64,000 bases of DNA from Desulfotignum sp. Its GTDB lineage: Bacteria > Desulfobacterota > Desulfobacteria > Desulfobacterales > Desulfobacteraceae. The stretch lies in assembly GCA_011390335.1 (NCBI GenBank), contig JAABSO010000011.1, positions 37,484 to 101,483 on the forward strand, written 5' to 3'. This document shows, piece by piece, positions 19,288 to 27,950 of the stretch; position 1 is the first letter of the stretch; each line of letters starts with the position of its first letter. The notes under the pieces are model-generated. The model saw only the letters and a program-made list of their open reading frames with translations, made no database searches and was not told where the DNA came from. The position numbers were made by a program, and so were the translations under genes.

Positions 19288-21651
19288 ATGAAAAAAAGAG
19301 AAGAACGCCTCATCCTGGGAAAAGGTCAGTATGCAGATGATCTGGCATTTTTCAACATGGCCCACCTGGTGTTTGTGGGAAGTCCCCATGCCCATGCCAG
19401 GATTGTGTCCATTGACACAAAAAAGGCACTTGCCCTGCCCGGGGTGATCACGGTGATCACGGGAAAAGAGGTGGCGGCCCACACCAGGCCCCTGCCGGTG
19501 CAGGCCAATTTCACCTCCAAAGGATGGACCTGGCGCCTGGCAGATGTGTATGCCATTCCTGCCGACAAGGTGCGGTGGCACGGGGAGCCGGTGGCGGCAG
19601 TGGTGGCTGAAGATGAAGAAACCGCCCGGAAAGCTGCGGACCTGGTTGATGTTGCATATGAAATCCTGCCCCTGGCAGGAGATCTGCGCACCGCCCTGGC
19701 ACCCGGTGCCCCCAAGGTCTATGATGACTGGGAAGACAACAAGCAGGTGCACCTGGTGTTTGATTTCGGGGATTCGGAAAAGGCGTTTGCCATGGCAGAC
19801 CAGGTGCTGCAGGTCACCAACCGGGAAGGCCGGGTCACGGGTGTGCCCATTGAGCCCCGGGGGTGTGTGGGGATGTATGACACAAAAAATGATACCCTGG
19901 AGATGTGGGGATCATTCCAGACCCCGTTTTTGTCCCGGCACAACATTGCCGCCACCCTGGGGGTGCCCGAGGCAAAGGTGAAAATCAATGCCGTGGATAT
20001 CGGCGGTGCATTCGGCCTGAAGATCCATGCGTGGAAGGAAAATGTGGTGGCCCTGGCATCAAAGCTCACGGGCCGGGCTGTGAAATGGATGGAGCCCCAC
20101 CGGGATTTCATGGCCACCGGCCCCCACCAGCGGGATGTGTTCTGGGATGGAACGATTGCGTTCAAGAACGACGGCACCCTGCTGGGACTCAAGGCCACTG
20201 TGTTCCATGATCTGGGAGTGGAAAGCACAAACAAAGGCATTGCCGCCCTAAGCATTTTCCCGGCCTGCTCCTCTCCTACCAACATGTACAAATGGGTGGG
20301 CATGCATGTGGAAGGCATCGGCACGGTGACCAACAAATCTTTTTACTGCGCCTACCGGGGCTATGGCAAGGACAAGGGCATCAAGTTCATCGAGGCGGCC
20401 ATCAACCAGGTGGCAAAAAAATTGAACATGACACCGGAAGCGATTCGGATGAAAAATTTTATTCAACCGGATGAATTTCCCTATCACCAGATCAACAATT
20501 ATGTCCTGGACAGCGGAGATTACCCGGCCGTGCTCAACAAGGCCATGGAAATGGCGGATCTGGATTTTTACCGGAAACGCAAAAAAGAACTGACCGGCCA
20601 GGACCGGTACCTGGGCATCGGCCTGGTCACCGCCATCGAACCGGCCGGGGTGGCCGTGCCCAACTGCCAGATGGGGGGCATCACCGAAGCCCGGGTCCTG
20701 ATCACGCCGGACGGCAGTGTGGAGGTGCACTCTGACCGCACCGAGATCGGGCAGGGTGCGGAAATCTCCCATGCCACCATTGTGGCGGATATTTTAGGCA
20801 TGGATATGGCCCATATCCATGTGAAACGGGTGACATCCGACTTTATCGGCCAGGGACCCCTCTCCAGCAGAGGGGCGGTGTATCCGGCCAGTGCCGTGGC
20901 CAAGGCTGCCAAACTGCTGAGAAAAAAGGTGGTGCAGTGTGCGGGTTCTTTAATGAAGATTCCTGCAGACCAGGTGGTGCTGGAAAAAGGATATATCTAT
21001 CCGGCCAATGCACCGGAAAAAAAGATCTCCTATGCACAGTTTGCAGACAAGATGTTTTTCTTTCCCGGTCCCAGGGGCCTGGACCCTGAGATTTTAAAGG
21101 CCCATGACCACCTGCTGGATGTGACCACCACCTGGTACAGCCCCACCACCCCGGAAAGCGGGTCATCCTATACCTCTTTTTGTGTATCTGCGGATATTGC
21201 CGTGGTGGAGGTGGACATCGACACCGGTGTGACACAGATTGTCAAATATGTGCATGTGCATGATGCCGGTACCATTATCAATGCCCAGGTGGTGGACGGG
21301 CAGATCCAGGGCGGGATTGTCCAGGGCATTGGGGAAGCCCTGTACGAAAGTCTCAATTATGATGAAAACGGGCAGTTGATGAACACCTCGTTTTCCAATT
21401 ATTTGATTCCCACGGCCGTGGAGGCCCCGGACATCGAAATCGCCCACCTGGAAACCCCGTCTCCGTTTTCTGAAACAGGCAGCAAAGGCATGGGCGAAGC
21501 CCCCATTATCGGCGCCAAGGCCGTGATCCTGGATGCCATCGAAGATGCGTTGTCGGATTTTAGCATCCGGGTCAATGATGCACCTGCCACCCCGGAAAAG
21601 GTGAGAAAATGGATCAGGCAGGCCACAGAAAAAAAACCGGTGATATCTTGA
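19288..21651 (+). CDS. Xanthine dehydrogenase-family molybdenum hydroxylase, large (Mo-cofactor) subunit
   Basis: Catalytic subunit, 787 aa, of a three-part molybdenum hydroxylase that adds oxygen from water to an aromatic ring or aldehyde. It shows the pterin-site motif GGAFGLKIHAW and the C-terminal GSKGMGEAPI carrying the active-site Glu. The loop reads AYRGYGK, not the AYRCSFR of form I CO dehydrogenase, so a CoxL label would be wrong. It is followed by the 2Fe-2S subunit (21740) and the FAD subunit (22266). AAGGAGATGAGATC precedes the ATG. Substrate unknown; a heterocycle is inferred from context. Confidence 0.88.
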   Translation: MKKREERLILGKGQYADDLAFFNMAHLVFVGSPHAHARIVSIDTKKALALPGVITVITGKEVAAHTRPLPVQANFTSKGWTWRLADVYAIPADKVRWHGEPVAAVVAEDEETARKAADLVDVAYEILPLAGDLRTALAPGAPKVYDDWEDNKQVHLVFDFGDSEKAFAMADQVLQVTNREGRVTGVPIEPRGCVGMYDTKNDTLEMWGSFQTPFLSRHNIAATLGVPEAKVKINAVDIGGAFGLKIHAWKENVVALASKLTGRAVKWMEPHRDFMATGPHQRDVFWDGTIAFKNDGTLLGLKATVFHDLGVESTNKGIAALSIFPACSSPTNMYKWVGMHVEGIGTVTNKSFYCAYRGYGKDKGIKFIEAAINQVAKKLNMTPEAIRMKNFIQPDEFPYHQINNYVLDSGDYPAVLNKAMEMADLDFYRKRKKELTGQDRYLGIGLVTAIEPAGVAVPNCQMGGITEARVLITPDGSVEVHSDRTEIGQGAEISHATIVADILGMDMAHIHVKRVTSDFIGQGPLSSRGAVYPASAVAKAAKLLRKKVVQCAGSLMKIPADQVVLEKGYIYPANAPEKKISYAQFADKMFFFPGPRGLDPEILKAHDHLLDVTTTWYSPTTPESGSSYTSFCVSADIAVVEVDIDTGVTQIVKYVHVHDAGTIINAQVVDGQIQGGIVQGIGEALYESLNYDENGQLMNTSFSNYLIPTAVEAPDIEIAHLETPSPFSETGSKGMGEAPIIGAKAVILDAIEDALSDFSIRVNDAPATPEKVRKWIRQATEKKPVIS

Positions 21652-21739
21652 AATCATAAGTGAGACAATTCATGAAAAACCACCTGTCAAAAAAGATTGT
21701 AGTAAAAAAACACCCCCTGTATATGGAGATAACAAACCC

Positions 21740-22228
21740 ATGAAAATGCCATTGACATTTATGTTAAATAATCAGCAGACAACCCTTGAGGTAGATGCCC
21801 GCCAGACCCTTCTGGAGGTGCTGAGAAATCAGGGGGGCATGACCAGTGTCCACCGCAGCTGTGAAGAAGGGGAATGCGGGGCCTGCACCGTTTTGCTCAA
21901 TGAGGAACCGGTGAACGCCTGTCTGGTGCTGGCTGCTTCGGTACAGGGGGCATCCGTTTTGACCTCAGAAGGCCTTGTGAAAAACGGAAAACCCCATCCC
22001 CTGATGAAAGCGTTTACAGACGAGCTGGGTATCCAGTGCGGTTTCTGCACCCCGGGGATGCTCATGAACGCCTATGCCCTCATCAACCGGGCAGGGGACA
22101 ATTTGCTTACCGACCAGGTGATCCGCAAAACCCTGGAGGGAAATCTGTGCCGGTGCACCGGGTATGTCAACATCATCAAATCGGTGCAGACCGCCCAGAA
22201 GGCAAAACTTGCCGGAGAATGGTGGTAG
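21740..22228 (+). CDS. Molybdenum hydroxylase 2Fe-2S subunit
   Basis: Small electron-transfer subunit of 162 aa. The plant-type 2Fe-2S motif CEEGECGACTV and the second cluster motifs CGFCTPGM and CRCTGY are all intact, as in CoxS/XdhC/NdhS-type subunits. It passes electrons from the molybdenum subunit to the FAD subunit. GGAGATAACAAACCC precedes the ATG. Located between the large and FAD subunit genes. Confidence 0.93.
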   Translation: MKMPLTFMLNNQQTTLEVDARQTLLEVLRNQGGMTSVHRSCEEGECGACTVLLNEEPVNACLVLAASVQGASVLTSEGLVKNGKPHPLMKAFTDELGIQCGFCTPGMLMNAYALINRAGDNLLTDQVIRKTLEGNLCRCTGYVNIIKSVQTAQKAKLAGEWW

Positions 22229-22265
22229 AAAAAAGGAAACAGCGCGTTTCACAAAGGGGGGAAAA

Positions 22266-23207
22266 ATGCCGGACAACAGCGCAGGAAACAATGCCATGAA
22301 AAACAGTGTCATGAAAAATTTTATCGGGTCCCGGGCCATGCCTGATCTGGTGTACCATTCTCCAAAAGAGATGAAAGATCTTCTGGCCCTGGTTGACACC
22401 CACGGGAGCAGTGCCAGGGTGGTGGCCGGGTGCACCGATTTTATTCCGTCCATCAGAACCGGCCGGTGGTGCTTTGACCAGGAACTCAATCTCATTGATA
22501 TATCAAAAATGCCGGCACTCAATCAGATAGAAAAAACAGATGATGTGCTGAAAATCGGGGCCGGTGTCAGTTTAACCCGGATCCTTGCATCGCCGGAGGT
22601 GAAAGTCCATTGTCCGGTCCTGGCACAGGCAGTGGAACAGATGGCTTCTTTGCAGGTGCGCAATACCGCCACCATGGGCGGCAATATCTGTATGGCCTCT
22701 CCGGCCGCAGACACAGTGCCGCCGCTGCTGGTGTCTGATGCCTGGGTGATTATCCGGGATGCCGGAGGAGAACACAAGGTGCTGCTCACCGATTTTTTCA
22801 CAGGACCGGGCCGGTCAGTGCTGACCCAGGGTCAGGTCCTGACCCATATCTGTATTCCGGTGAAAAAAAACAATGAATCGGCCTGGTTCCAGAAAATCGG
22901 TACCCGGACCGCAGTGATTATTTCCGTTGTATCGGCGGCTGTGCGGGTCAGTGTAAGCAACGGTATTTTTGAAACCGCCAGAATCGCTTTGGGCTCTGTA
23001 GCCCCCACCCCGGTGCGGGTGGCTGCGGCGGAACAGTTTCTGGAAGGAAAACCTTTGGATGACCAGGTGATCACTGAGTGCGCCCGAATGGCAGCCCATG
23101 CCATATCCCCGATTTCCGATTTGCGCAGCTCAAAAGAATACAGAAAAGATGTGGCCCAGACCCTGGTGAAACGGTCCATATTTGCCTGCAGGGAGGCCCT
23201 GAAATGA
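22266..23207 (+). CDS. Molybdenum hydroxylase FAD-binding subunit
   Basis: FAD subunit of 313 aa (CoxM/XdhB type). The FAD motifs VVAGCTDFIP and TMGGNICMASPAADT are visible, then the CO-dehydrogenase-flavoprotein C-terminal domain. The start is taken at ATG 22266 with AAAGGGGGGAAA before it; the open frame upstream overlaps the previous gene and is not needed. Its stop overlaps the MttB-family start (ATGA at 23204-23207), tying the hydroxylase and methyltransferase in one transcript. Confidence 0.9.
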   Translation: MPDNSAGNNAMKNSVMKNFIGSRAMPDLVYHSPKEMKDLLALVDTHGSSARVVAGCTDFIPSIRTGRWCFDQELNLIDISKMPALNQIEKTDDVLKIGAGVSLTRILASPEVKVHCPVLAQAVEQMASLQVRNTATMGGNICMASPAADTVPPLLVSDAWVIIRDAGGEHKVLLTDFFTGPGRSVLTQGQVLTHICIPVKKNNESAWFQKIGTRTAVIISVVSAAVRVSVSNGIFETARIALGSVAPTPVRVAAAEQFLEGKPLDDQVITECARMAAHAISPISDLRSSKEYRKDVAQTLVKRSIFACREALK

Positions 23208-24637
23208 AACTGTCCATAGATTATCTGTCGGTAAAAGAAATTGACACCCTCCATGAAGCCGCCTTGAAAATTTTACGGGATGTGGGCATGCGGTTTCCTT
23301 CCCCAAAAGCCCTGGAAATATTTGACAGGGCAGGGGCACAAATCCGGGACAAGGATATTGTGTCCATAGGAGAGGATCTGGTGCAAAAAGCACTGGAGAC
23401 CACCTGCAAACGCCGGGATATGCGCCTGTATGCCAGGGATCCGGAACGGGATGTGACCTTTGAGAACCATGATCCGGGACTCGCCTGCATGACCATGGCC
23501 ACCAGCGTGATCGATCCCTGGTCAGGGGATAAGCGGCCGGCTTCCATGGCGGATCTGGCCCGGCTGGTAAACCTGTCGGATAAACTGGAACATATCCGGG
23601 TGTCCGGCGGGCCTGTCACCCCCCAGGATGTGGACCACCGGGTGTGTGACTGGTACACCTGGGCCGGATGCCTAAAGCACACCACCAAGCATATCACCGG
23701 CGGGGTCTTAGGAGAGCAGGGGGTATTGGACGCCATTGACATGGGCGCGGTGGTGGCCGGCTCCAGAGAAGCATTTTTAAAACGGCCCTTTATTTCCGGG
23801 TGGGTGCTGACCCTGCCGCCCCTGGGTATGGACTTAGAATCTTTGGAAGCCATGATGGCCATGAACCAGCACCATATTCCCATCATGCTCAGTTCCGGGC
23901 CGATTCTGGGCAACACAGGGCCTGTGACCATTCCCGGCATGGTGGCCCAGGCCCATGCGGAAATACTGGCCTGTATCACCTTGTCCCAGCTGGTCTCACC
24001 GGGTGCGCCCATTGTGTACACCAGTTTTGCAAGGGGTATGAACATGCAGACCTCCAATATTTCCATGGCAGGGCCGGAGTTTGCTGTATTAAAGGTGGCC
24101 ATGGCCCAGATGGGCCAGTATCTGGACCTGCCGGTGCGCATGCCGTCCATGCTGCGGGATGCCAAAATCCTGGATGCCCAGGCCGGGTTCGAGACCGGGA
24201 TGGTGGGGACCCTGACCTCCCTGAAGGCGGATCTCATGGATGGGATGCAGCTGGACACGGACATGGTGGTGGATTATGCCGACATGGTGTTTTGCAACGA
24301 ATGCATGGCCTTTATCCGCCATGCCATGAGAGACCTTTCTATCGATGCCGACACCCTTGCTCTGGATGCTGTTGCCCAGGCAGGTCCCGGCGGCAACCTG
24401 CTGGCTTCACAGCACACCTTTGCGCATTTCAAGACCGAATTGTGGCATTCCGATCTGTTTGATCATGACAACTGGGAAAAATGGGAAACCAAAGGGGCCG
24501 GAACTATCCGGGACAAGGCATTGGAAAAGACCCTGGCCATGCTGGAAAAAGAACCGCAGATCCTTGTGACGGACAAACAGGGCGCAGCCATCGATGAAAT
24601 TGTTGACAGGGCGCTGCAGCAGAAAAAGGCCCATTGA
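23204..24637 (+). CDS. Trimethylamine methyltransferase (MttB) family protein, non-pyrrolysine
   Basis: A 477-aa corrinoid-dependent methyltransferase family member (DUF/PF06253). The frame is complete without an in-frame TAG, so it lacks pyrrolysine and belongs with the glycine-betaine, proline-betaine or carnitine demethylases rather than true trimethylamine MttB. Such enzymes move a methyl group from a quaternary amine to a corrinoid protein. No corrinoid protein or MtxA-type partner lies in this window. It is the last gene of the operon that includes a BCCT carrier. The start overlaps the FAD-subunit stop by 4 nt. Confidence 0.88.
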   Translation: MKLSIDYLSVKEIDTLHEAALKILRDVGMRFPSPKALEIFDRAGAQIRDKDIVSIGEDLVQKALETTCKRRDMRLYARDPERDVTFENHDPGLACMTMATSVIDPWSGDKRPASMADLARLVNLSDKLEHIRVSGGPVTPQDVDHRVCDWYTWAGCLKHTTKHITGGVLGEQGVLDAIDMGAVVAGSREAFLKRPFISGWVLTLPPLGMDLESLEAMMAMNQHHIPIMLSSGPILGNTGPVTIPGMVAQAHAEILACITLSQLVSPGAPIVYTSFARGMNMQTSNISMAGPEFAVLKVAMAQMGQYLDLPVRMPSMLRDAKILDAQAGFETGMVGTLTSLKADLMDGMQLDTDMVVDYADMVFCNECMAFIRHAMRDLSIDADTLALDAVAQAGPGGNLLASQHTFAHFKTELWHSDLFDHDNWEKWETKGAGTIRDKALEKTLAMLEKEPQILVTDKQGAAIDEIVDRALQQKKAH

Positions 24638-24695
24638 TTTTTTGATTCGGAATGCTGCATGAAGCCGTGAACCCGCCACGGATGTCCCATGAACC

Positions 24696-24860
24696 CGCCC
24701 CGGGTGGTGCCCTGTGCCCGGCCCGAGATCCTGCGGGGCCGGCGGTCATGAAACGTATAGCATGCAGGTACACATCAGGGGTTCAGGGACCTGATATCCC
24801 GATATGCCGGCTTGGCCCCTCCGGCTCTGACGGTCCGTTCACAGGGTACCACCCGGGGCT
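24696..24860. repeat. Large hairpin of the GGACC(A/G)TCAGA repeat family (left copy)
   Basis: CCCCGGGTGGTGCCCTGTG near 24697 pairs with CACAGGGTACCACCCGGGG ending at about 24859. The segment 24814-24860 recurs in inverse orientation at 26865-26912. The element lies between the convergent methyltransferase and nitroreductase genes and may serve both as a terminator. Nothing else is seen in the gap 24638-24929. Confidence 0.6.
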
Positions 24861-24929
24861 CGGCTTAGTAATTGCGTTGCCGGATGCCGGACTTGTGGTA
24901 TGGTCACAGGTTCAGTTCCGGCGCATTAT

Positions 24930-26060
24930 TTATATTCTTACAAACCATGTAACCGGCCTTCTGATAGATACGGGATCTGGATATTTATCCAGATATCCCA
25001 CCCGAAGCATGAAATGGGGGATGGTGCCGGGGGAGTGATTTTCCGTGATATGTTTCTGGCCCCGGGTTTCTTCCAGGGTCTGTGACATGGGATGAATGGC
25101 TATCATCTTGTTTTTTGCTTCAAGGGCCATGCGCTGAAATCTGCGGCCGCTGGCAATCAGATCTGCAACCGTGTTTCCATCCCCGGTGATCACCAGCCAT
25201 CCGGCCCCTTCTTTGGCCTGGTACCGTGTTTTTTCAATGCCTTTGTCAATAAAGGTCTGTCTTGTCACATCGGCCGGGTTCATCACATGCCGGACATACC
25301 AGCCGGCAAGCCCCTGGATCTCCATTCCGGCAGGTGTCAGGCCGTCTCTGTGTTCTTTGATGGTGCTGTCTTTGAGCCGGGTCCACTTTGCCATTTCCCG
25401 GACAGCTTTCCTGTTTTTCATCTGGCTGATATAGTTGGCCACTGCCTGTTCTGTCATGTGATCAGCATGGGTGGTACCTTTTGCAAAATAAAACAGGTGT
25501 CCGTCCGCAAGGTGCGAAAATGCGTTCACATCCTTTGGTGTCAGCTGTCGGTCTGACAGATGGGTTTTTACGGTTCTGCGTGAGGTCAACCGGCGCAGAT
25601 CCATATTCTCCGGATGGGTTTTCTCCAGTCTGATGGACACCAGATCCGGATTAAAATCCGGATCAAACCGGTCTTTTGCAATTATTGTGGTATGGACCCG
25701 ATATCCATGGGCGGCTGCTGCCTGCACCATGTTTTCAAGAAATGCGCCAATGGACAAAAGCGCTTCTGTATTGTTTTTGTCCACCACCGGCAGGCGGCGG
25801 TCAGTGTCCAGGCCGATGGTCCAGTCTTCCGGCGCATTGATCCTCACAAACCAGGGCTGGGAGTTATGGCCGCTGGGGGCCAGGGATGCGTAATGCAGGA
25901 TGCGGTGTCCCTCTGGGGACAATCCCGGGATCTCCGGAGATGGCTGTTTTTCCATCAACCGGGTTCGTAAGTTGGTTCGGCATCCTGTGGTCAGTATCGG
26001 GATACCTGCCAAAACAGCTGCTGCAACTGCACCAGTTTTTAAAAAATATCTGCGGTTCAT
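24930..26060 (-). CDS. Exported nitroreductase-like lipoprotein (Acg family-like)
   Basis: Flavin-type nitroreductase-fold protein of 376 aa. The N-terminus has a twin-arginine-like motif (NRRYFLK) and a lipobox LTTGC near residue 27, suggesting export folded with cofactor and anchoring by lipid. ASLAPSGHNSQPWFV is the nitroreductase FMN motif, and a second half-domain follows as in Acg-type proteins. Reaction unknown. It follows the TetR gene by 55 nt; a sequence matching the putative TetR operator lies at 26081-26096 just before it. Confidence 0.78.
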   Translation of the reverse strand: MNRRYFLKTGAVAAAVLAGIPILTTGCRTNLRTRLMEKQPSPEIPGLSPEGHRILHYASLAPSGHNSQPWFVRINAPEDWTIGLDTDRRLPVVDKNNTEALLSIGAFLENMVQAAAAHGYRVHTTIIAKDRFDPDFNPDLVSIRLEKTHPENMDLRRLTSRRTVKTHLSDRQLTPKDVNAFSHLADGHLFYFAKGTTHADHMTEQAVANYISQMKNRKAVREMAKWTRLKDSTIKEHRDGLTPAGMEIQGLAGWYVRHVMNPADVTRQTFIDKGIEKTRYQAKEGAGWLVITGDGNTVADLIASGRRFQRMALEAKNKMIAIHPMSQTLEETRGQKHITENHSPGTIPHFMLRVGYLDKYPDPVSIRRPVTWFVRI

Positions 26061-26080
26061 TGTTTTCTCCTTGATATTAT

Positions 26081-26096
26081 GTCACTATAAGGTGAC
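26081..26096. promoter_or_regulatory. Candidate TetR operator 1
   Basis: GTCACTATAAGGTGAC, in TATGTCACTATAAGGTGACTT, closely matches the second site at 26786-26801. It lies between the TetR gene and the nitroreductase-like gene. Confidence 0.45.
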
Positions 26097-26115
26097 TTTT
26101 TTGGGTAAAAAAATA

Positions 26116-26742
26116 TTATTCCTGGGGTATGACCCGTTGGATAACCATGTTTACGACAGATGAAATTCTGTCCCACCCCTGGTCTGTGGCCAGATCAAGG
26201 CCGCCGTAAACATCGATGTTGTCTGAACGGATGACCAGATAGCTCAAAGCAGCGCCCACCAGCATAACCAGGGCCTGAAGGTCAATACCGGTCTTGTCTT
26301 TTGCAAAAAACATCTGAAAAAAGGTCATGATGCTCTCTTCTCTGACCCGTTCGAGTTCCTCGGTCAGTTCATTGGGTTCTATCATCTCCCAGGCCATGAT
26401 CGCCCGGGTCAGGGGCCTTTTTTTCAACGCCTGGATGAAACTGGCCGTAAACATGGACAGCTTTTCATCCAAAGGCAGGCCAGAGAACTGTTCAAGATCG
26501 CCGCCGGCCATTTCCCGGGTGGAGGGCCAGAAATCCTCCTGCTGTGCAAATGCGGCTATCAGGCCGGGCAGGCCGTCAAAATACCGGTAGATAAGCACCT
26601 TGTCCACACCGGCTTCTCTGGCTACGGCATTCACCCCCAGTCCTTTGAATCCTTTTTTTGCCAGCAGGCTGCCCACAGCAGAAATCAGTATACGGCTGGT
26701 GATCTGCCTGTCCCGAAGGGGAAGCTGTTTTTTTTCTGTCAT
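26116..26742 (-). CDS. TetR family transcriptional regulator
   Basis: A 208-aa ligand-responsive repressor. The N-terminal helix-turn-helix reads GFKGLGVNAVAREAGVDKVLIYRYF. The C-terminal ligand domain is not assignable to a subfamily. It is upstream of and co-directional with the nitroreductase-like gene, which it probably controls; near-identical palindromes stand before both genes (26081-26096 and 26786-26801). Confidence 0.9.
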   Translation of the reverse strand: MTEKKQLPLRDRQITSRILISAVGSLLAKKGFKGLGVNAVAREAGVDKVLIYRYFDGLPGLIAAFAQQEDFWPSTREMAGGDLEQFSGLPLDEKLSMFTASFIQALKKRPLTRAIMAWEMIEPNELTEELERVREESIMTFFQMFFAKDKTGIDLQALVMLVGAALSYLVIRSDNIDVYGGLDLATDQGWDRISSVVNMVIQRVIPQE

Positions 26743-26785
26743 ATCTTTCGTCCTTAAAAGCTATATCCGGTAATTCTTTGCTTAT

Positions 26786-26801
26786 ATCACCAACAGGTGA
26801 C
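26786..26801. promoter_or_regulatory. Candidate TetR operator 2
   Basis: ATCACCAACAGGTGAC contains the palindrome TCACC-AACA-GGTGA. It sits about 45 nt upstream of the TetR start, where self-repression would act, and matches 26081-26096. Confidence 0.5.
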
Positions 26802-26864
26802 ATGCGTCAATAATTTTTTTTGTATGTCTGGATGTTTGCCATAGTAGCGTGAACTTCTATGGGG

Positions 26865-26912
26865 AGCCCCTGGTGGTGTCCTGTGAACGGACCGTCAGAG
26901 CCGGAGGGGGCC
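26865..26912. repeat. GGACC(A/G)TCAGA repeat family (right copy, inverse of 24814-24860)
   Basis: About 47 bp with few mismatches to the reverse complement of 24814-24860, including CTGTGAACGGACCGTCAGAG and CCGGAGGGG. The two copies bracket the TetR-nitroreductase unit in inverted orientation. Confidence 0.7.
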
Positions 26913-26937
26913 CTGGGAAAATAATCAGCAAACCAGG

Positions 26938-27945
26938 TTATTCATAAATATTTAACCCGTGTTTATAGGGGTCGGTATCATCCACAACAAATTGGTGGAA
27001 TCCGATTATAAAGGCTTTTCCGGTGATTTCAGGTATGATGGCGGGCCGGTTTTCCACCTGTGTTTGTTCAATGATTTTACCGGTAAACTCGGTACCGAAA
27101 ACACTGCGGTATACATAGGGTTCGCCGGGCTTCAGCAAGCCTTTATGGTGCAGAAACGCCATTTTGGCACTGGTGCCGGTACCGCAGGGGGAGCGGTCGA
27201 TCTGCCCGGTCCCGAATATGACTATATTGCGCTGCACAGGGGTATGTTCATAGATTTCAGTCAGCGCTACCCTTGCAGGGATGTCTGTGCCTGGATGATT
27301 TTGGGAAAACTGCTGGTTTACCGCTGCCCTGATGGCAAGGCCCAGTTTTTTCAAGGCATCTATATTGGCCGGTGTCACCGCCAGTTTCAGGTGGGCCGCA
27401 TCCACCAGGGCAAAATAGTTGCCTCCGTAGGCAACATCCACCGGGATGGTGCCTATGGGAGGTATGGATACTTCCAGTGATGCGCAGAAAAACGATTCCC
27501 GGTTGCGGATGGTCACCCGTGATACCCGGCCGTTATCCATGACTGCCCGGGCATGGATCAGGCCGGCCGGGGTATCCAGATACAGGGTCAGCTCTTCATT
27601 TTTATCCGGGCTGTCCAGGCCCAGCATACCGGTTTCCAGCAGCACCGTCACCACCCCCATGCTGCCGTGGCCGCACATATCCAGATATCCGCCCCCATCC
27701 ATGAAAATCACCCCGGCACAGGCTGTGTCAGATACCGGTTCCGTGAGAATGGCCCCGAACATGTCCTGGTGCCCCCTGGGTTCCAGCATGAGCATGCGCC
27801 GGATGTGGTCCAGGTTGGCGGACAGCCAGTTTTTTTTGGCCATCATCTGGTTGCCCGGGATATGGGCGATGCCGGAGGTAACTACCCGGGTGGGTTCTCC
27901 CATGGTATGGGTGTCGACGGTGGTGATGCTGTTTGTAAATTGCAT
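26938..27945 (-). CDS. Proline racemase family protein (racemase/epimerase type)
   Basis: A 335-aa cofactor-independent racemase family enzyme. Both catalytic cysteines are present, in DMCGHGSMG and DRSPCGTGTSA. That favours proline racemase or 4-hydroxyproline 2-epimerase over trans-3-hydroxy-L-proline dehydratase, where the second Cys is Thr. It starts 5 nt after the TRAP large-permease stop, at the 3' end of the TRAP operon, so its substrate is probably the imported compound. The exact amino acid is not settled. Confidence 0.88.
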   Translation of the reverse strand: MQFTNSITTVDTHTMGEPTRVVTSGIAHIPGNQMMAKKNWLSANLDHIRRMLMLEPRGHQDMFGAILTEPVSDTACAGVIFMDGGGYLDMCGHGSMGVVTVLLETGMLGLDSPDKNEELTLYLDTPAGLIHARAVMDNGRVSRVTIRNRESFFCASLEVSIPPIGTIPVDVAYGGNYFALVDAAHLKLAVTPANIDALKKLGLAIRAAVNQQFSQNHPGTDIPARVALTEIYEHTPVQRNIVIFGTGQIDRSPCGTGTSAKMAFLHHKGLLKPGEPYVYRSVFGTEFTGKIIEQTQVENRPAIIPEITGKAFIIGFHQFVVDDTDPYKHGLNIYE

Positions 27946-27950
27946 TTTTT

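Noticed and set aside
19288..21651. Annotation as aerobic CO dehydrogenase large subunit (CoxL)
   Set aside because: The form I AYRCSFR active-site loop is absent (AYRGYGK instead).
23221..24264. Long antisense open frame opposite the MttB-family gene
   Set aside because: It is a shadow of the real gene in a GC-rich stretch, with no ribosome site or recognisable product.
26938..27945. Trans-3-hydroxy-L-proline dehydratase
   Set aside because: The second catalytic position is Cys (SPCGTG), not Thr as in the dehydratases.
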